From: Bog-473 sp963701955
Lineage (GTDB): Bacteria > Actinomycetota > Acidimicrobiia > Acidimicrobiales > RAAP-2
NCBI GenBank assembly: GCA_963701955.1
Contig: OY969694.1
Location: 2,790,001 to 2,854,000, forward strand
Length of the DNA: 64,000 bases
Direction: 5' to 3'
Shown here: positions 49,569 through 58,620 of the stretch, piece after piece
Layout: each line of letters begins with the position of its first letter
Position numbering within the stretch: the first letter of the stretch is position 1
Translations under genes and position numbers: made by a program
The notes under the pieces: generated by a model
The model's input: only the letters and a program-made list of their open reading frames with translations
Database searches by the model: none
Told to the model about the DNA's origin: nothing

Positions 49569-50984
49569 ATGACGAGCGCGCACCCTCTCACTCCTCTTGA
49601 CGCGGCGTTCCTGCTCGTCGAATCGAAGAGTACGCCGATGCACATGGCATCGATCGGAGTCTTCGATGGCAGCAACCTGTACGATGAGAGAGGAGAGTTC
49701 CGCCTCGCTGATATCCGCCGACTGATTGCCGGACGCCTCGATCTCGTGCCGAAACTGAGGCAGCGAGCCTCCTCAGGGTTATTCGGTCAGGCACCTCCTG
49801 TCTGGCTCGATGATCCCGATTTCGATGTATCAGAGCACGTCAGGGTCGCGCGGCTTCCCCTCCCGGGTACCGAAGTGGAGCTGCTCCAGCTCTGTGCTGA
49901 TTTGATGGCGGCTCCCCTCGAACGGACACGGCCCTTATGGGACCTGACCTTTGTCGAGGGGTTGGCAGAAGGCCGGGTCGCTCTCATTGAACGGCTACAT
50001 CATTCGATGGCCGACGGGTTAGCCGCTGCGGAACTTGCCACCGTTCTCTTGGATCTGTCGCCGGAGTCCTCACAACCAGAGCAAGTCGCCCCATGGAGTC
50101 CATCAACCGGACCGTCTGCATGGCGTTCAGCAGCGGACGACCTGCTGCGTCTCGCGGCGTTCCCTGTCCGAGCGGCCAGGTGGTACGTGGAATCCATGTT
50201 GCACCCAGCTCGACGTACGCGGGAGTTGACTGATCTCCGTCGGGCCTTTGGCACCATCGTGTCGCCGAGGATCGTTGCTCCCGCATCTTCTGTGAATCGG
50301 ACGATCACACAATCCAGGTCGGTGGCCTTGGTCCGACTGCCCCTGGAAGAAGTGCACGATGTCGCCCGCTCCTTCGACACCACCATCAATGATGTTCTCT
50401 TGACGGTAGTTGCCGGTGGTTTGCGCGAACTACTCGCAAAGAGGGGGGAGCTGAGGGTCAACAGTGAGCTTCAGGCGCTCGTACCTGTTGGGTTGGTCAA
50501 CGTCGAAGGTCGTGGGCTCGCCAACGACGTTTCAGCTCTCTTTGTACGTTTGCCGATCGGTCTGAATGATCCTGTAGAAGTTCTGAGGTCCGTCTCGAGG
50601 GAGGTGGGGGAGGAGAAGCGCCGTCACCAAGCCTTAGCCGCTGCGACCGTCCTGCGGATGCTCGAACCGGTGCCCCAGGACATCTTGGCCGTTGGAGCTG
50701 GCGTGGTGCACCGCCAGCCGTTTTTCAACCTCGTTGTCACGAATGTCCCCGGGCCATCGGTACCGCTGTATGCGCTCGGAGCCAGACTTCTCGAAGCGTT
50801 CCCACTCGTGCCGTTGGCGGGGAATCAGAGTCTGTCCGTAGCCGCACTCTCCTACGAGGGTCAGCTGAATCTGGGCGTCCTCACGAACCCCGCGACGTGT
50901 CCGGACGCCGAGCACTTCTGTCGTGGTCTCCGTGCATCTCACAAACTCCTGGTTGAGAAAGCGCAAGATGTGGCACCTGCGTGA
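49569..50984 (+). CDS. tgs: Wax ester synthase / diacylglycerol acyltransferase (WS/DGAT)
   Basis: About 471 residues. N-terminal PLTPLDAAFLLVESKSTPMH is the typical start of this family; the catalytic HHxxxDG motif is IERLHHSMADGLAAAELATV. C-terminal NLVVTNVPGPSVPLYALGAR matches the conserved NxxG-P block. It makes triacylglycerol or wax esters from acyl-CoA, a storage sink for carbon and reductant. ATG at 49569. The M. tuberculosis homologue tgs1 (Rv3130c) is a DosR regulon member; here no clear box lies upstream. Confidence 0.93.
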   Translation: MTSAHPLTPLDAAFLLVESKSTPMHMASIGVFDGSNLYDERGEFRLADIRRLIAGRLDLVPKLRQRASSGLFGQAPPVWLDDPDFDVSEHVRVARLPLPGTEVELLQLCADLMAAPLERTRPLWDLTFVEGLAEGRVALIERLHHSMADGLAAAELATVLLDLSPESSQPEQVAPWSPSTGPSAWRSAADDLLRLAAFPVRAARWYVESMLHPARRTRELTDLRRAFGTIVSPRIVAPASSVNRTITQSRSVALVRLPLEEVHDVARSFDTTINDVLLTVVAGGLRELLAKRGELRVNSELQALVPVGLVNVEGRGLANDVSALFVRLPIGLNDPVEVLRSVSREVGEEKRRHQALAAATVLRMLEPVPQDILAVGAGVVHRQPFFNLVVTNVPGPSVPLYALGARLLEAFPLVPLAGNQSLSVAALSYEGQLNLGVLTNPATCPDAEHFCRGLRASHKLLVEKAQDVAPA

Positions 50985-51095
50985 GATTCATGATTATTGA
51001 ACGCCATTGACTGCAGTGTCCGGCACTGAGTGATCTTCCGCGCGGGTGAGTACGGCAGTTCGATTCTTGCTCTGTCGGACGAACCATGCTCGTGA

Positions 51096-52766
51096 TCATT
51101 CTCCCTGAACATCTCGCCTTGTGAATGCCGCTCCTCCAATGAGGGCACTCGTCGCGCCAATCGCGATCATGATCCCGTTTACTTCCCAATTCGGAGGCAC
51201 GGCGGGTGATGACGCCATCTGATGGAAGACGGAAGTGTCCAGCACCCAGTGGTTCACGGCACCGATGCCTCCAACAATCACCAACAGGAACGACCAGCCC
51301 AGCGCACCGTAGACGGCAATGGACGTGAGTTGGGGCCGCACTCCGAAGACGAACACGCCGAAGCCCAAAATCGCTGTCGCCGGTGCAACGAGGTTGATCC
51401 CAGCCCCGAGCAGGGTCGTGAAGCTCACCTCAGCGTGCTGGCTCATCGTACCGAACCAGGTGAAGACCCCCGCGGCGAGGCCGCTGACGAGCAAGACGAC
51501 GAAGGCAATCAAGAGCCGTCCGCCAAGCCACGACGTGCGGGAGACCGGGCCGATCAACATGTGGTCGAGCGTGCCCCCTGACTCCTCACCGCGGGCTGCC
51601 GTGATATGGCCGGCGGTGCTGATGGCGACGAGCACTGCGAGGATGAGGAAGCAGGCGCCAAGCACGGCGTCGGCGCCGGTGCCGGGGGCGCCGAGTTTGG
51701 CGAACACCTCTTCGGCCGAGCCTGAGATGGTGCCACCGGCCGACTGTGCGACCAGCCCGAAGAGAAGTGCGGACAAGGCGATCGCCGCCCACCAGCCGAT
51801 GACCCTGGCGCGCAAGAGGCGCATGGCCAGCCCTGTTGGGCCATAGAGCAACCGCAGGTGGGGCTGACCGTACGCCCGGTCCGAGATGATGCTCTTCCCG
51901 ACGTCGCGCCTGCCGGCGAGGTACACGGCGCTCATTGCGAACAGCGCGCTGAAGCCGGCGATCGGAAGAAAAGCAATGGGTTGGGGCGCGCTGAGGGGCT
52001 GCAGCTGCTCTACCCAACCGAGAGGGGAAGCCCAGATCAATCCGTGAAGGCCCACGCCGGCATCGGCGATGAGCCGTAAGGCATAGCTCACGCCGAGGAT
52101 GGTGGCACCGAAGGAGGCGGCCTGGCGACGCGTGGCCGCCAACTGGCTGGTGGCGGCCCCGACGGCGAGGAACATCACCGCGGTGGCAACCATGGCCGTT
52201 GCGAAATACAGAGTCGGAGCCGCGGCGACCTGCACCTTCGAGTCCCGGCCCGAAAGGATTGCAATTGCCGCCGTGGCTCCCCACAGAGCGAGGACGCCGA
52301 CGCCGAAGCCCGCAATCGCCTGGGCGGCAGCACGCCGGCGCGTGGTCAGGCCCACAAGCAGGAGGTCCCATCGGCCGGTGTCCTCCTCGCCGCGTAACAA
52401 TCGAGTGCTGGTCAGGAGTCCCCACACGGCGCCGAGAACCATGAGTGTCATGGAGATCTTGAAGACCGTGAAACCCCCGATGGTTTGGAGTTGGGGAGCA
52501 GGCCCGAAGAGAGCGCTCACAGCCTTGTTCGAGCCGTAGGCGGCGGCCAGGGCATCGCGCTGGGCAGAGGTGGAGTAGATCTTGGCGTAGCTGACTTCCG
52601 ACGAGGCAATGGAGATGCCGAAGATCAGACCCCAGAGGACACCCGACCGGGCTGCCTTGCGTCCGGTCAATCGGCCGATCACTGCGCTGGCAGAGTGCAC
52701 AACTGGGACAGGCGACTTCGCAGGCGTCCGGATCGCGAGGTCAGGGAGCAACGGCGTCGTCTCCAT
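51096..52766 (-). CDS. ABC-2 type exporter permease (large, about 12 membrane segments)
   Basis: About 556 residues starting METTPLLPDLAIRTPAKSPV at 52766, overlapping the ATPase gene by 26 bases. Two six-helix halves are visible, beginning SGVLWGLIFGISIASSEVSY and RVIGWWAAIALSALLFGLVA. RGEEDTGRWDLLLVGLTTRR and ARGEESGGTLDHMLIGPVSR are the cytoplasmic loops typical of this two-domain exporter family (tetronasin-type). The substrate is unknown. Convergent with the WS/DGAT gene across a 110-base gap. Confidence 0.85.
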   Translation of the reverse strand: METTPLLPDLAIRTPAKSPVPVVHSASAVIGRLTGRKAARSGVLWGLIFGISIASSEVSYAKIYSTSAQRDALAAAYGSNKAVSALFGPAPQLQTIGGFTVFKISMTLMVLGAVWGLLTSTRLLRGEEDTGRWDLLLVGLTTRRRAAAQAIAGFGVGVLALWGATAAIAILSGRDSKVQVAAAPTLYFATAMVATAVMFLAVGAATSQLAATRRQAASFGATILGVSYALRLIADAGVGLHGLIWASPLGWVEQLQPLSAPQPIAFLPIAGFSALFAMSAVYLAGRRDVGKSIISDRAYGQPHLRLLYGPTGLAMRLLRARVIGWWAAIALSALLFGLVAQSAGGTISGSAEEVFAKLGAPGTGADAVLGACFLILAVLVAISTAGHITAARGEESGGTLDHMLIGPVSRTSWLGGRLLIAFVVLLVSGLAAGVFTWFGTMSQHAEVSFTTLLGAGINLVAPATAILGFGVFVFGVRPQLTSIAVYGALGWSFLLVIVGGIGAVNHWVLDTSVFHQMASSPAVPPNWEVNGIMIAIGATSALIGGAAFTRRDVQGE

Positions 52767-53640
52767 AGAGTGCGAGGAACAGTTCTTCGAGCGAGGGTTC
52801 ACGGCTCACAAGTCGCGTGACGCCGGAGTCAGTCAGGAGCCTGAGGAGTGGGTCGATGGGCCCCCGGACCTGACAGCGAACCATGTGTCCTTCGATCTCC
52901 ACGGAGCTCACGCCGGGCACGCTGGAAAGATCTGGGACTGGGCCGACGAGGGTCGCCTCGACACTCAGCGCGCTGAGATGGCGCATTTCGGAAAGGGTGC
53001 CCATCTCGATCAACTTGCCGGAACGCAAGATGCCGACGCGGTCGCACAGGGCTTCCACTTCGCTCATACTGTGCGAGGAGAGAAAGACTGTCTGGCCGCG
53101 ATCACGGGCTTCTCCGATGCAGCGGCGGAATGCTTGCTCCATGAGAGGATCCAACCCGCTGGTTGGCTCGTCCAGGATGAGCAGATCGGGCCGCCCCATC
53201 AGCGCAGCGATCAGGATCACCTTCTGGTGGTTCCCCTTGGAGTAGGCACGTACCTTCTTGTTCGGATCGAGATCGAACCGGTCGATGAGCTCGTCTCGAT
53301 AGGCGATGTCGGTCTCTCCGTGGACGTGTCCGAGCAGGGCCAGAGTCTCGGCCCCGGTCAGGGACGGCCAGAGATTGGCTTGTCCGGCCACGAATCCCAG
53401 CCGGCGATGGGTCTCGACGGGATGACGCAGGCAGTCGAGTCCAAAGATGTGGCACTGCCCGCCTGTCGGTTGACTGAGCGCGAGAAGGAGGCGGATCGTG
53501 GTCGTCTTGCCTGCACCGTTGGGTCCGAGATAGCCGACCACCTCACCTTGTGAGACCTCGAGATCGAGGTGATCGAGCGCAAGCGAGTCGCCGTACCGCT
53601 TGGTCAGACCCACGGTCTGTATGGCTGCAGCTTCCGTCAA
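52741..53640 (-). CDS. ABC exporter ATPase
   Basis: 299 residues. Walker A VGYLGPNGAGKTTTIRLLLA, Walker B DLLILDEPTSGLDPLMEQAF and H-loop TVFLSSHSMSEVEALCDRVG. The signature motif is degenerate (RAYSKGNHQKVILIAALMG, SKGN instead of SGGQ), as in other exporters of this subgroup. C-terminal regulatory domain to 52741. It pairs with the overlapping permease downstream. Upstream lie three DevR-like boxes at 113, 134 and 251 bases, so the exporter may be induced with the regulon. Confidence 0.9.
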   Translation of the reverse strand: MTEAAAIQTVGLTKRYGDSLALDHLDLEVSQGEVVGYLGPNGAGKTTTIRLLLALSQPTGGQCHIFGLDCLRHPVETHRRLGFVAGQANLWPSLTGAETLALLGHVHGETDIAYRDELIDRFDLDPNKKVRAYSKGNHQKVILIAALMGRPDLLILDEPTSGLDPLMEQAFRRCIGEARDRGQTVFLSSHSMSEVEALCDRVGILRSGKLIEMGTLSEMRHLSALSVEATLVGPVPDLSSVPGVSSVEIEGHMVRCQVRGPIDPLLRLLTDSGVTRLVSREPSLEELFLALYGDDAVAP

Positions 53641-54191
53641 CCGACTCAGCTCCTCATTCGAACACTGTTGCTAGGCCCGCCGCCGAAGCGAGTTGGCGTC
53701 TTTTGGTGTCACGTCGATCTTGAGATCCGAGCTGGCCGTTCACCTAGGGACCAAGGTCCTGCGAAGCGGGACATTGGTGGCCAATGGGCGCCATCAGGTG
53801 AGTCGCTGTTGAGAGCATCTTCCACCGATTCGTCCCGGCAAGTGTGGTCTCTTGAGCGAGCTGGGGCAAGGGATATCACGAATAGGGACCATGGTCCTCA
53901 TGTGTCCACACCATTGCCCCTACCTCCGCGGTTCCCAGTTCCATATCGTCAAGGTGTGCTCGAGAAGACGCAGCATCTGTTCCGAACTCCCACGAAGCGG
54001 GTGCCGCGCCTTACCCGACCCAGCATCAGCACCCGCGGACGAGTTCATCCGATGAGGGCGGCGAGTCTGGACGAGGTACCAGGCCAAAGGATGAGACATC
54101 CATCCCTCTGGCTGACCCCGGTCATCACGGGGACGTATGCGGGCTCACAGAACGTGCAGAGTCGCTCCCGGGGGGACGAGCGAAGGGGGGA
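53641..54191. promoter_or_regulatory. Intergenic region with three DevR/DosR-like boxes
   Basis: About 550 bases without a convincing gene. Boxes: GGGACCAAGGTCCT (53747-53760), weaker GGGACATTGGTGGC (53768-53781, 21 bases on) and GGGACCATGGTCCT (53885-53898). The first and third are perfect palindromes apart from the last base. They may serve the ABC ATPase on the left, the 106-residue protein on the right, or both. Confidence 0.75.
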
Positions 54192-54512
54192 ATGAACGTG
54201 TATGCCGACATCCTCCTCAGTGTCCTGGACGACTGGGTCGAGGAGCTCGACGGTGACGCACTTATCGAATTCGCGCAACTGTGTCGGGCACAGATGCTTG
54301 AGGTCTCTCCCACCCGCGACAGTGCTTCGACCGCTCTGGCCGCTGAACTCTCTTACGACCGGGCCCTGATCAAGGTCTGCCAGGCTCATGGAGTCGATGT
54401 GATGCCAATACGGTTCTCGCGCCCCGGTGAGGAGCGGGCTCGACTCGAAGATGCGCTCATCGCGATTGGCATCGACCTCATTCGGCCTTCGAGGCCTCGC
54501 GGAGAGAACTAA
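54192..54512 (+). CDS. Hypothetical protein, 106 residues
   Basis: No family recognised. It begins MNVYADILLSVLDDWVEELD and continues ALIEFAQLCRAQMLEVSPTR, mainly helical and acidic at the start. A strong GGGGGG ribosome site lies directly upstream; a GTG at 54198 would have better spacing. It overlaps the tail of the convergent DevR-like gene by four bases. Position next to the sensor pair and after three DevR-like boxes suggests a small regulon member. Confidence 0.7.
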   Translation: MNVYADILLSVLDDWVEELDGDALIEFAQLCRAQMLEVSPTRDSASTALAAELSYDRALIKVCQAHGVDVMPIRFSRPGEERARLEDALIAIGIDLIRPSRPRGEN

Positions 54513-55171
54513 CGCGTGGGGGCTTCTGGCATGCCTTTCGCTGCGTTGAGCTTGGTGGCATAAATCGCCGCCTCGGTGCGACTCGACATCTTCAGCTTGC
54601 GCAAGAGCCCCGTGATGTAGTTCTTCACCGTATGTTCGGCTAGGAACATGGTTTCTGCAATCTGTCGGTTGGTCTGTCCTTCCGCAATGAGGTCGAGGAT
54701 TCGCCGTTCCTGAGGGGTCAGTGCCTGAATCTCAGGATCTGGTTTCGGTGGGTTCGCAATGCGCTCGACGACTCGCGCCACAATCCTCGGATCCATCAGG
54801 CTCTCCCCCGCCGCGACGCGGTGCACGTCGTTGATGAGGTCGCGAGCTTTGATCTGTTTCAGGACGTACCCGGCCGCTCCGGCCATCACGCTGGCGAAGA
54901 TCGCCTCGTCGTCGGCGAAGCTGGTGAGCATCAAGCAGATCAGCTCGGGCATCATCGATCGCGCGTCTCGGCAGACCTCGATACCGCTGCCACCTTCGAG
55001 GCGAACGTCGAGTATGGCGACATCCGGCTTCGCCAGGGGGATCCGATCCATGGCCTCGGCCGCCGTGGCCGCTTCGCCGACCACCTCTATCTCGTCGTCG
55101 GATTCGAGCAGGAGCCGGATTCCCTCTCGGACCAGCTCATGGTCGTCGAGGAGAAACACGCGGATCGTCAT
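54509..55171 (-). CDS. devR: DevR/DosR-like response regulator (copy 2)
   Basis: 220 residues. Receiver VFLLDDHELVREGIRLLLES, phospho-Asp DVAILDVRLEGGSGIEVCRD, LMLTSFADDEAIFASVMAGA and Lys in GYVLKQIKARDL. Output domain LTPQERRILDLIAEGQTNRQ and FLAEHTVKNYITGLLRKLKM. It is about half identical to copy 1 but differs in the recognition region (FLAEHTVKNYITG versus FLAEKTVKNYVSN), so DNA specificity could differ slightly. Divergent from the kinase at 55263 with 91 bases between; ATG start at 55171. Confidence 0.93.
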   Translation of the reverse strand: MTIRVFLLDDHELVREGIRLLLESDDEIEVVGEAATAAEAMDRIPLAKPDVAILDVRLEGGSGIEVCRDARSMMPELICLMLTSFADDEAIFASVMAGAAGYVLKQIKARDLINDVHRVAAGESLMDPRIVARVVERIANPPKPDPEIQALTPQERRILDLIAEGQTNRQIAETMFLAEHTVKNYITGLLRKLKMSSRTEAAIYATKLNAAKGMPEAPTR

Positions 55172-55262
55172 GTTGCCATTGTGCCAGCGTCAGACACCAC
55201 GAGCGTTCACCGCCTGGTCGCGGGCCGCTTTTCGGCAGGAAGCCCCGAGTACGATCACGACC

Positions 55263-56394
55263 GTGCCGTACCACCGAGTCAGCGACCCCGAGAAGCTGGG
55301 CCGGCTGATGGACGCCGTGCTCATGATCGAGGCCGATATCGATCTCCCCACCCTCCTTGGTCATCTCGTCGCGGAGGCCCGCACCCTGGTCGAAGCCCGC
55401 TATGGCGCCCTCGGGGTGCTGAACGAGGCTCGGACCGGTCTCGAGCAGTTCCTGACCGTCGGGCTGACTGAGCAGGAAGAGGCGGCCATCGGACCCCGGC
55501 CAACGGGTCGAGGCGTCCTCGGGCTCTTGATCAGCGATCCAGCGCCCCTTCGTCTGCGCGAGCTCGGATCGCATGAACACAGCTACGGGTTTCCCCCGCA
55601 CCATCCACCGATGGAGTCCTTTCTCGGAGTGCCCATCCGGGCGAAAGGCGAGGTCTTCGGCAATCTGTATCTCACAGACAAGGTGGGTTCGGACCAATTC
55701 ACGGACGAGGACGAAGCGCTCGCTGAAGCCCTCGCTCTGGCTGCGGGCATTGCGATCGACAACACCCGCCTCCACGACCGGGTCCGGACGATGAGCGTGC
55801 TCGATGACCGAGAGCGGATTGGGCGCGACCTCCATGACAGGGTGGTGCAAAGGTTGTTCGCCGTCGGTATGGCTCTGCAGGGGGCTGCCCGGCTCCCCGA
55901 TCTCGAGCTGGTGCGGAAGCGGATCGACAAAGTGGTGGACGACCTCGACGCCACGATCACCGAGATCCGCACGACGATTTTCGAGCTTGGTGACAGCGCG
56001 TTGCCAGGAGGACTCCGCCACGCCGTCGTCGGTCTGGCGGACGAGCTGGCACCCACCCTCGGTGTCCGTCCAGAGCTCACATTTCAAGGTGCAGTCGACA
56101 ACGTCATTCCGGAACAGACCGCTGATCACTTGCTGGCGGTCCTGCGCGAGATGCTGGCAAACGTGGGGAAACACGCGCGAGGCTACGCGTGTCACGGTTC
56201 GTCTCATTGTGGGCGACGACATCACCCTTGAAGTAGTCGACAACGGAGTCGGAGTGAACATCACTCCCGACGCGCGTGGTCATGGATTGGGGTTGACGAA
56301 CCTTCGCAGCCGAGCCGAGAAGCTCGGCGGCACGTTCGAGATTCAGGCAGCTTCAGCAGGAGGCACCAAGGCCACCTGGCGTGTCCCCATTTAG
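55263..56394 (+). CDS. devS: DevS/DosS-like GAF sensor histidine kinase (copy 2), frameshifted
   Basis: About 376 residues, same layout as copy 1. GAF domain with ARYGALGVLNEARTGLEQFL and SYGFPPHHPPMESFLGVPI, then VFGNLYLTDKVGSDQFTDED. HisKA_3 box GRDLHDRVVQRLFAVGMALQ. One extra base near 56180 interrupts the ATPase domain, which resumes TRVTVRLIVGDDITLEVVDN and GLTNLRSRAEKLGGTFEIQA. GTG start at 55263. It has only one GAF where mycobacterial DevS has two; the histidines in GFPPHHPPM are candidates for haem-related residues but this needs alignment. Likely partner is the adjacent DevR-like gene. Confidence 0.87.
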
Positions 56395-56482
56395 GCGTCG
56401 AAGCATCCCGGGTTCGATCCAGAACCGGTTCGACGACCATCCTTAACAGATGGGACAGATGGGACCCCTTTCCCTGCCCACC

Positions 56483-56496
56483 AGGACCTAGGTCCC
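56483..56496 (+). promoter_or_regulatory. DevR/DosR-like box upstream of USP gene
   Basis: AGGACCTAGGTCCC, containing the perfect palindrome GGACCTAGGTCC. Centred 44 bases before the start codon at 56533, a normal activator position. Confidence 0.75.
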
Positions 56497-56532
56497 TAGC
56501 TGCTGAAGGCGCTGACCAGGCAGTATCGACAG

Positions 56533-56988
56533 ATGGCGACACCCACGAGCAGAGAAGGCGTCGAGGACCACGCCAACGAGCTTCGGGTCGTTGTCGGCGT
56601 CGATGGCTCTGAGTGCGGCACACGAGCCCTTGAGTTCGCTGCGCACGAGGCAGCGCTACGAGGTGCGCTGCTTCACGTCGTGATCGCTTACGAAGAGGCC
56701 CCCTTCGTCGCGGTATGGCCGGCGGTGCCCCTCGAGCCCGACCAGCAAGCTGCCGCAGCCATTGTGGACGAATCCCTGGCCCACGTTCGCGAGATCGAAC
56801 CGACGATCGTGAGCAAGGGCGAGATGCGGTACGGGGTGGCTGGCAGGGTGCTTGTCGAAGCGAGCCATGGTGCAACCTTGCTGGTGGTCGGGTCCCACGG
56901 CAGAGGACGGGTGGCCAGCGTCCTGCTCGGATCAGTGTCGGGCTATTGCGTGCATCACGCGCTTTCGTCGATCACGGTCGTTCGCTGA
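56533..56988 (+). CDS. Universal stress protein (USP 1)
   Basis: 151-residue single UspA domain: LRVVVGVDGSECGTRALEFA and the ATP-binding G-2x-G-9x-G-S motif in VGSHGRGRVASVLLGSVSGY. USP proteins of this ATP-binding type are prominent in the mycobacterial DosR regulon. A DevR-like box lies 44 bases upstream. Followed by a second USP gene 122 bases on. Confidence 0.93.
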   Translation: MATPTSREGVEDHANELRVVVGVDGSECGTRALEFAAHEAALRGALLHVVIAYEEAPFVAVWPAVPLEPDQQAAAAIVDESLAHVREIEPTIVSKGEMRYGVAGRVLVEASHGATLLVVGSHGRGRVASVLLGSVSGYCVHHALSSITVVR

Positions 56989-57110
56989 CAATGCGCACCC
57001 TGCCGCGCCGACGGACTGTGCAAGCCCGCGCCCTCCAGAAGCGGCTCGCTGGGCCCATCCTCCCCAACGGCGGCTCGCTTGGAGAACTCGGAATCCTAGG
57101 AGGTCATCTG

Positions 57111-57551
57111 ATGTCAGCGCTTGATGAGGAGCCAGCTCCCGCCCGGAGGATCGTCGTGGGTGTCGACGGCTCCGCAGGGTCCAGCAAGGCACTCGACTGG
57201 GCCATTGCGGAGGCGGTCCACTTTCCGGCCACCCTGGAGTTGGTGACCGCATGGATGTTCCCCATGGCATTGGGCTATGTCTTCGCCAAGACGCCGGATG
57301 AGGTCCGGCGCGAGGTGCAACGGATTGCAGAAGCGTCCGTTTCTCACGTGGCGGAGGTTGCACCGGAAGTCCTCGTGACGACCACGTTGCGCGAAGCGGA
57401 AGCAGGGCCAGCGCTCATCGACCTCAGCACCGGAGCCGATCTGCTGGTTGTCGGATCGCGGGGCCACGGCGGCCTTCACGAACTCCTGCTGGGCTCGGTC
57501 GGGAGCTACTGCGCCCGGCACGCTCCTTGCCCCATTGTGATCGTCCGTTAG
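57111..57551 (+). CDS. Universal stress protein (USP 2)
   Basis: 146 residues. RRIVVGVDGSAGSSKALDWA and ATP motif VVGSRGHGGLHELLLGSVGS. ATG at 57111 preceded by AGGAGG eight bases upstream. Probably co-transcribed with USP 1 from the box at 56483. Downstream, between 57551 and 57690, only weak box-like sequences are seen (GGTCCACGTGTCCC, 57591-57604). Confidence 0.92.
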   Translation: MSALDEEPAPARRIVVGVDGSAGSSKALDWAIAEAVHFPATLELVTAWMFPMALGYVFAKTPDEVRREVQRIAEASVSHVAEVAPEVLVTTTLREAEAGPALIDLSTGADLLVVGSRGHGGLHELLLGSVGSYCARHAPCPIVIVR

Positions 57552-57689
57552 GTCAAACGTCCGTTTCCCTGGATCGACCGCCTAAGCTCGGGTCCACGTG
57601 TCCCTCAGACGACCCTGAGAGCAAGGTCATGTCCCATCAGGACCTTTCTCTCTATGGGTGGCCTCGCGAGAACATTCAGAATAGGTGTC

Positions 57690-58434
57690 ATGACGCCGAC
57701 CACCCACCCTGAAACGCCATCGGGTCCCACCGAGAGCACCGGCTCCGGTGCGCCGCCGACGCCCACCGCTGGCCCCCCGGGTCCAGGAGACCTCGCCCGG
57801 CGGGTCGTCCACCGGCGGAATGAGCTTGGCCTGACCACCGAGGAGTTGGCGAAGCGTGTGGGCATTGATCCCACCTATCTCAAGTACTTCGAGCGGAATG
57901 CGGACGCCCGCTTGAGTGCTGGAACCCTGAACCTGATGGCGCTCGTTCTGGGTACGACGCCGAACGCGCTCACAGGCGGCGACATTGACCGCGCGCCCGG
58001 AAGAGGGCGAGCAGGCAGCCATCCATCGCTCGAAACTCTGGCGCGGGAGCACTGCGAGGCGCATCTGGCCGCGGGGGGCGTGGGACGAATCGTCTTCTCG
58101 ACGGAACGGGGCCCCGTTGCGCTCCCGGTCAACTTCGAGTTCACCGACGGAGCGGTCATCTTCAGCACCGATGAAGCGAAGGCCGATCTCCTTGCCACGC
58201 AGCCGGTGGTCGGATTCGAGATTGATCGCGTCGACGAGGCGTTCAGTGAAGGCTGGAGCGTCCTCGTCAGTGGCCCCGCGCGATCGAGTGGTCGATCCTG
58301 ATGAAGTGCTTCGCCTCTCCTCACTCGACCTTGAGGCCTGGGCCGGCGGCGACCGCCACACGCTGGTGAAGTTGACGCTCGTCACGGTGACCGGTCGTGT
58401 CATTGTCCACAATCCAGTTCCGGACGAAGACTGA
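57690..58434 (+). CDS. Fusion of XRE-type helix-turn-helix and pyridoxamine 5'-phosphate oxidase-like domain, frameshifted
   Basis: After a Pro/Thr-rich leader comes an HTH (LTTEELAKRVGIDPTYLKYF, then DARLSAGTLNLMALVLG), then a split-barrel flavin-binding-type domain: AAGGVGRIVFSTERGPVALP, VNFEFTDGAVIFSTDEAKAD and VVGFEIDRVDEAFSEGWSVL. A frame change near 58275 leads to the tail DPDEVLRLSSLDLEAWAGGD and stop at 58434. It may be a flavin- or F420-responsive regulator or an enzyme with DNA-binding control. Convergent with a second split-barrel gene; a terminator hairpin lies between them. Confidence 0.8.
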
Positions 58435-58449
58435 GCGCCGCCAACACCT

Positions 58450-58475
58450 CATGGGTTGGTCAGATCCAACCCATG
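58450..58475. terminator. Bidirectional terminator-like hairpin
   Basis: Perfect 10-base stem CATGGGTTGG / CCAACCCATG with a 6-base loop, between two convergent genes. No long T-run follows, which is common in high-GC actinobacteria. Confidence 0.6.
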
Positions 58476-58580
58476 GACAACCGCTCGTGACGGAGCCTTC
58501 CTCCCCGAGCGTGTGAACCCTCGGCTCCTGCGTTTCGACGAAGCCGGACCTGAACTCTGACGGCCTAAGTCGACATCGTG

Positions 58581-58620
58581 GTTCAATGGGGGTTCGTCGT
58601 TTTCAACGGGGGTTCGTCGT
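58581..58620. repeat. 20-bp tandem duplication
   Basis: GTTCAATGGGGGTTCGTCGT (58581-58600) is followed at once by TTTCAACGGGGGTTCGTCGT, 18 of 20 identical. It covers the last codons of the gene at 58603-59256 and duplicates its stop-proximal end. Confidence 0.7.

Noticed and set aside
51222..52820. Several plus-strand frames opposite the ABC exporter genes
   Set aside because: They are antisense shadows of clear minus-strand membrane and ATPase domains, with no motifs of their own.
58581..58620. Start of a CRISPR-like or larger repeat array
   Set aside because: There are only two contiguous 20-base copies with no spacers; it is a simple tandem duplication.
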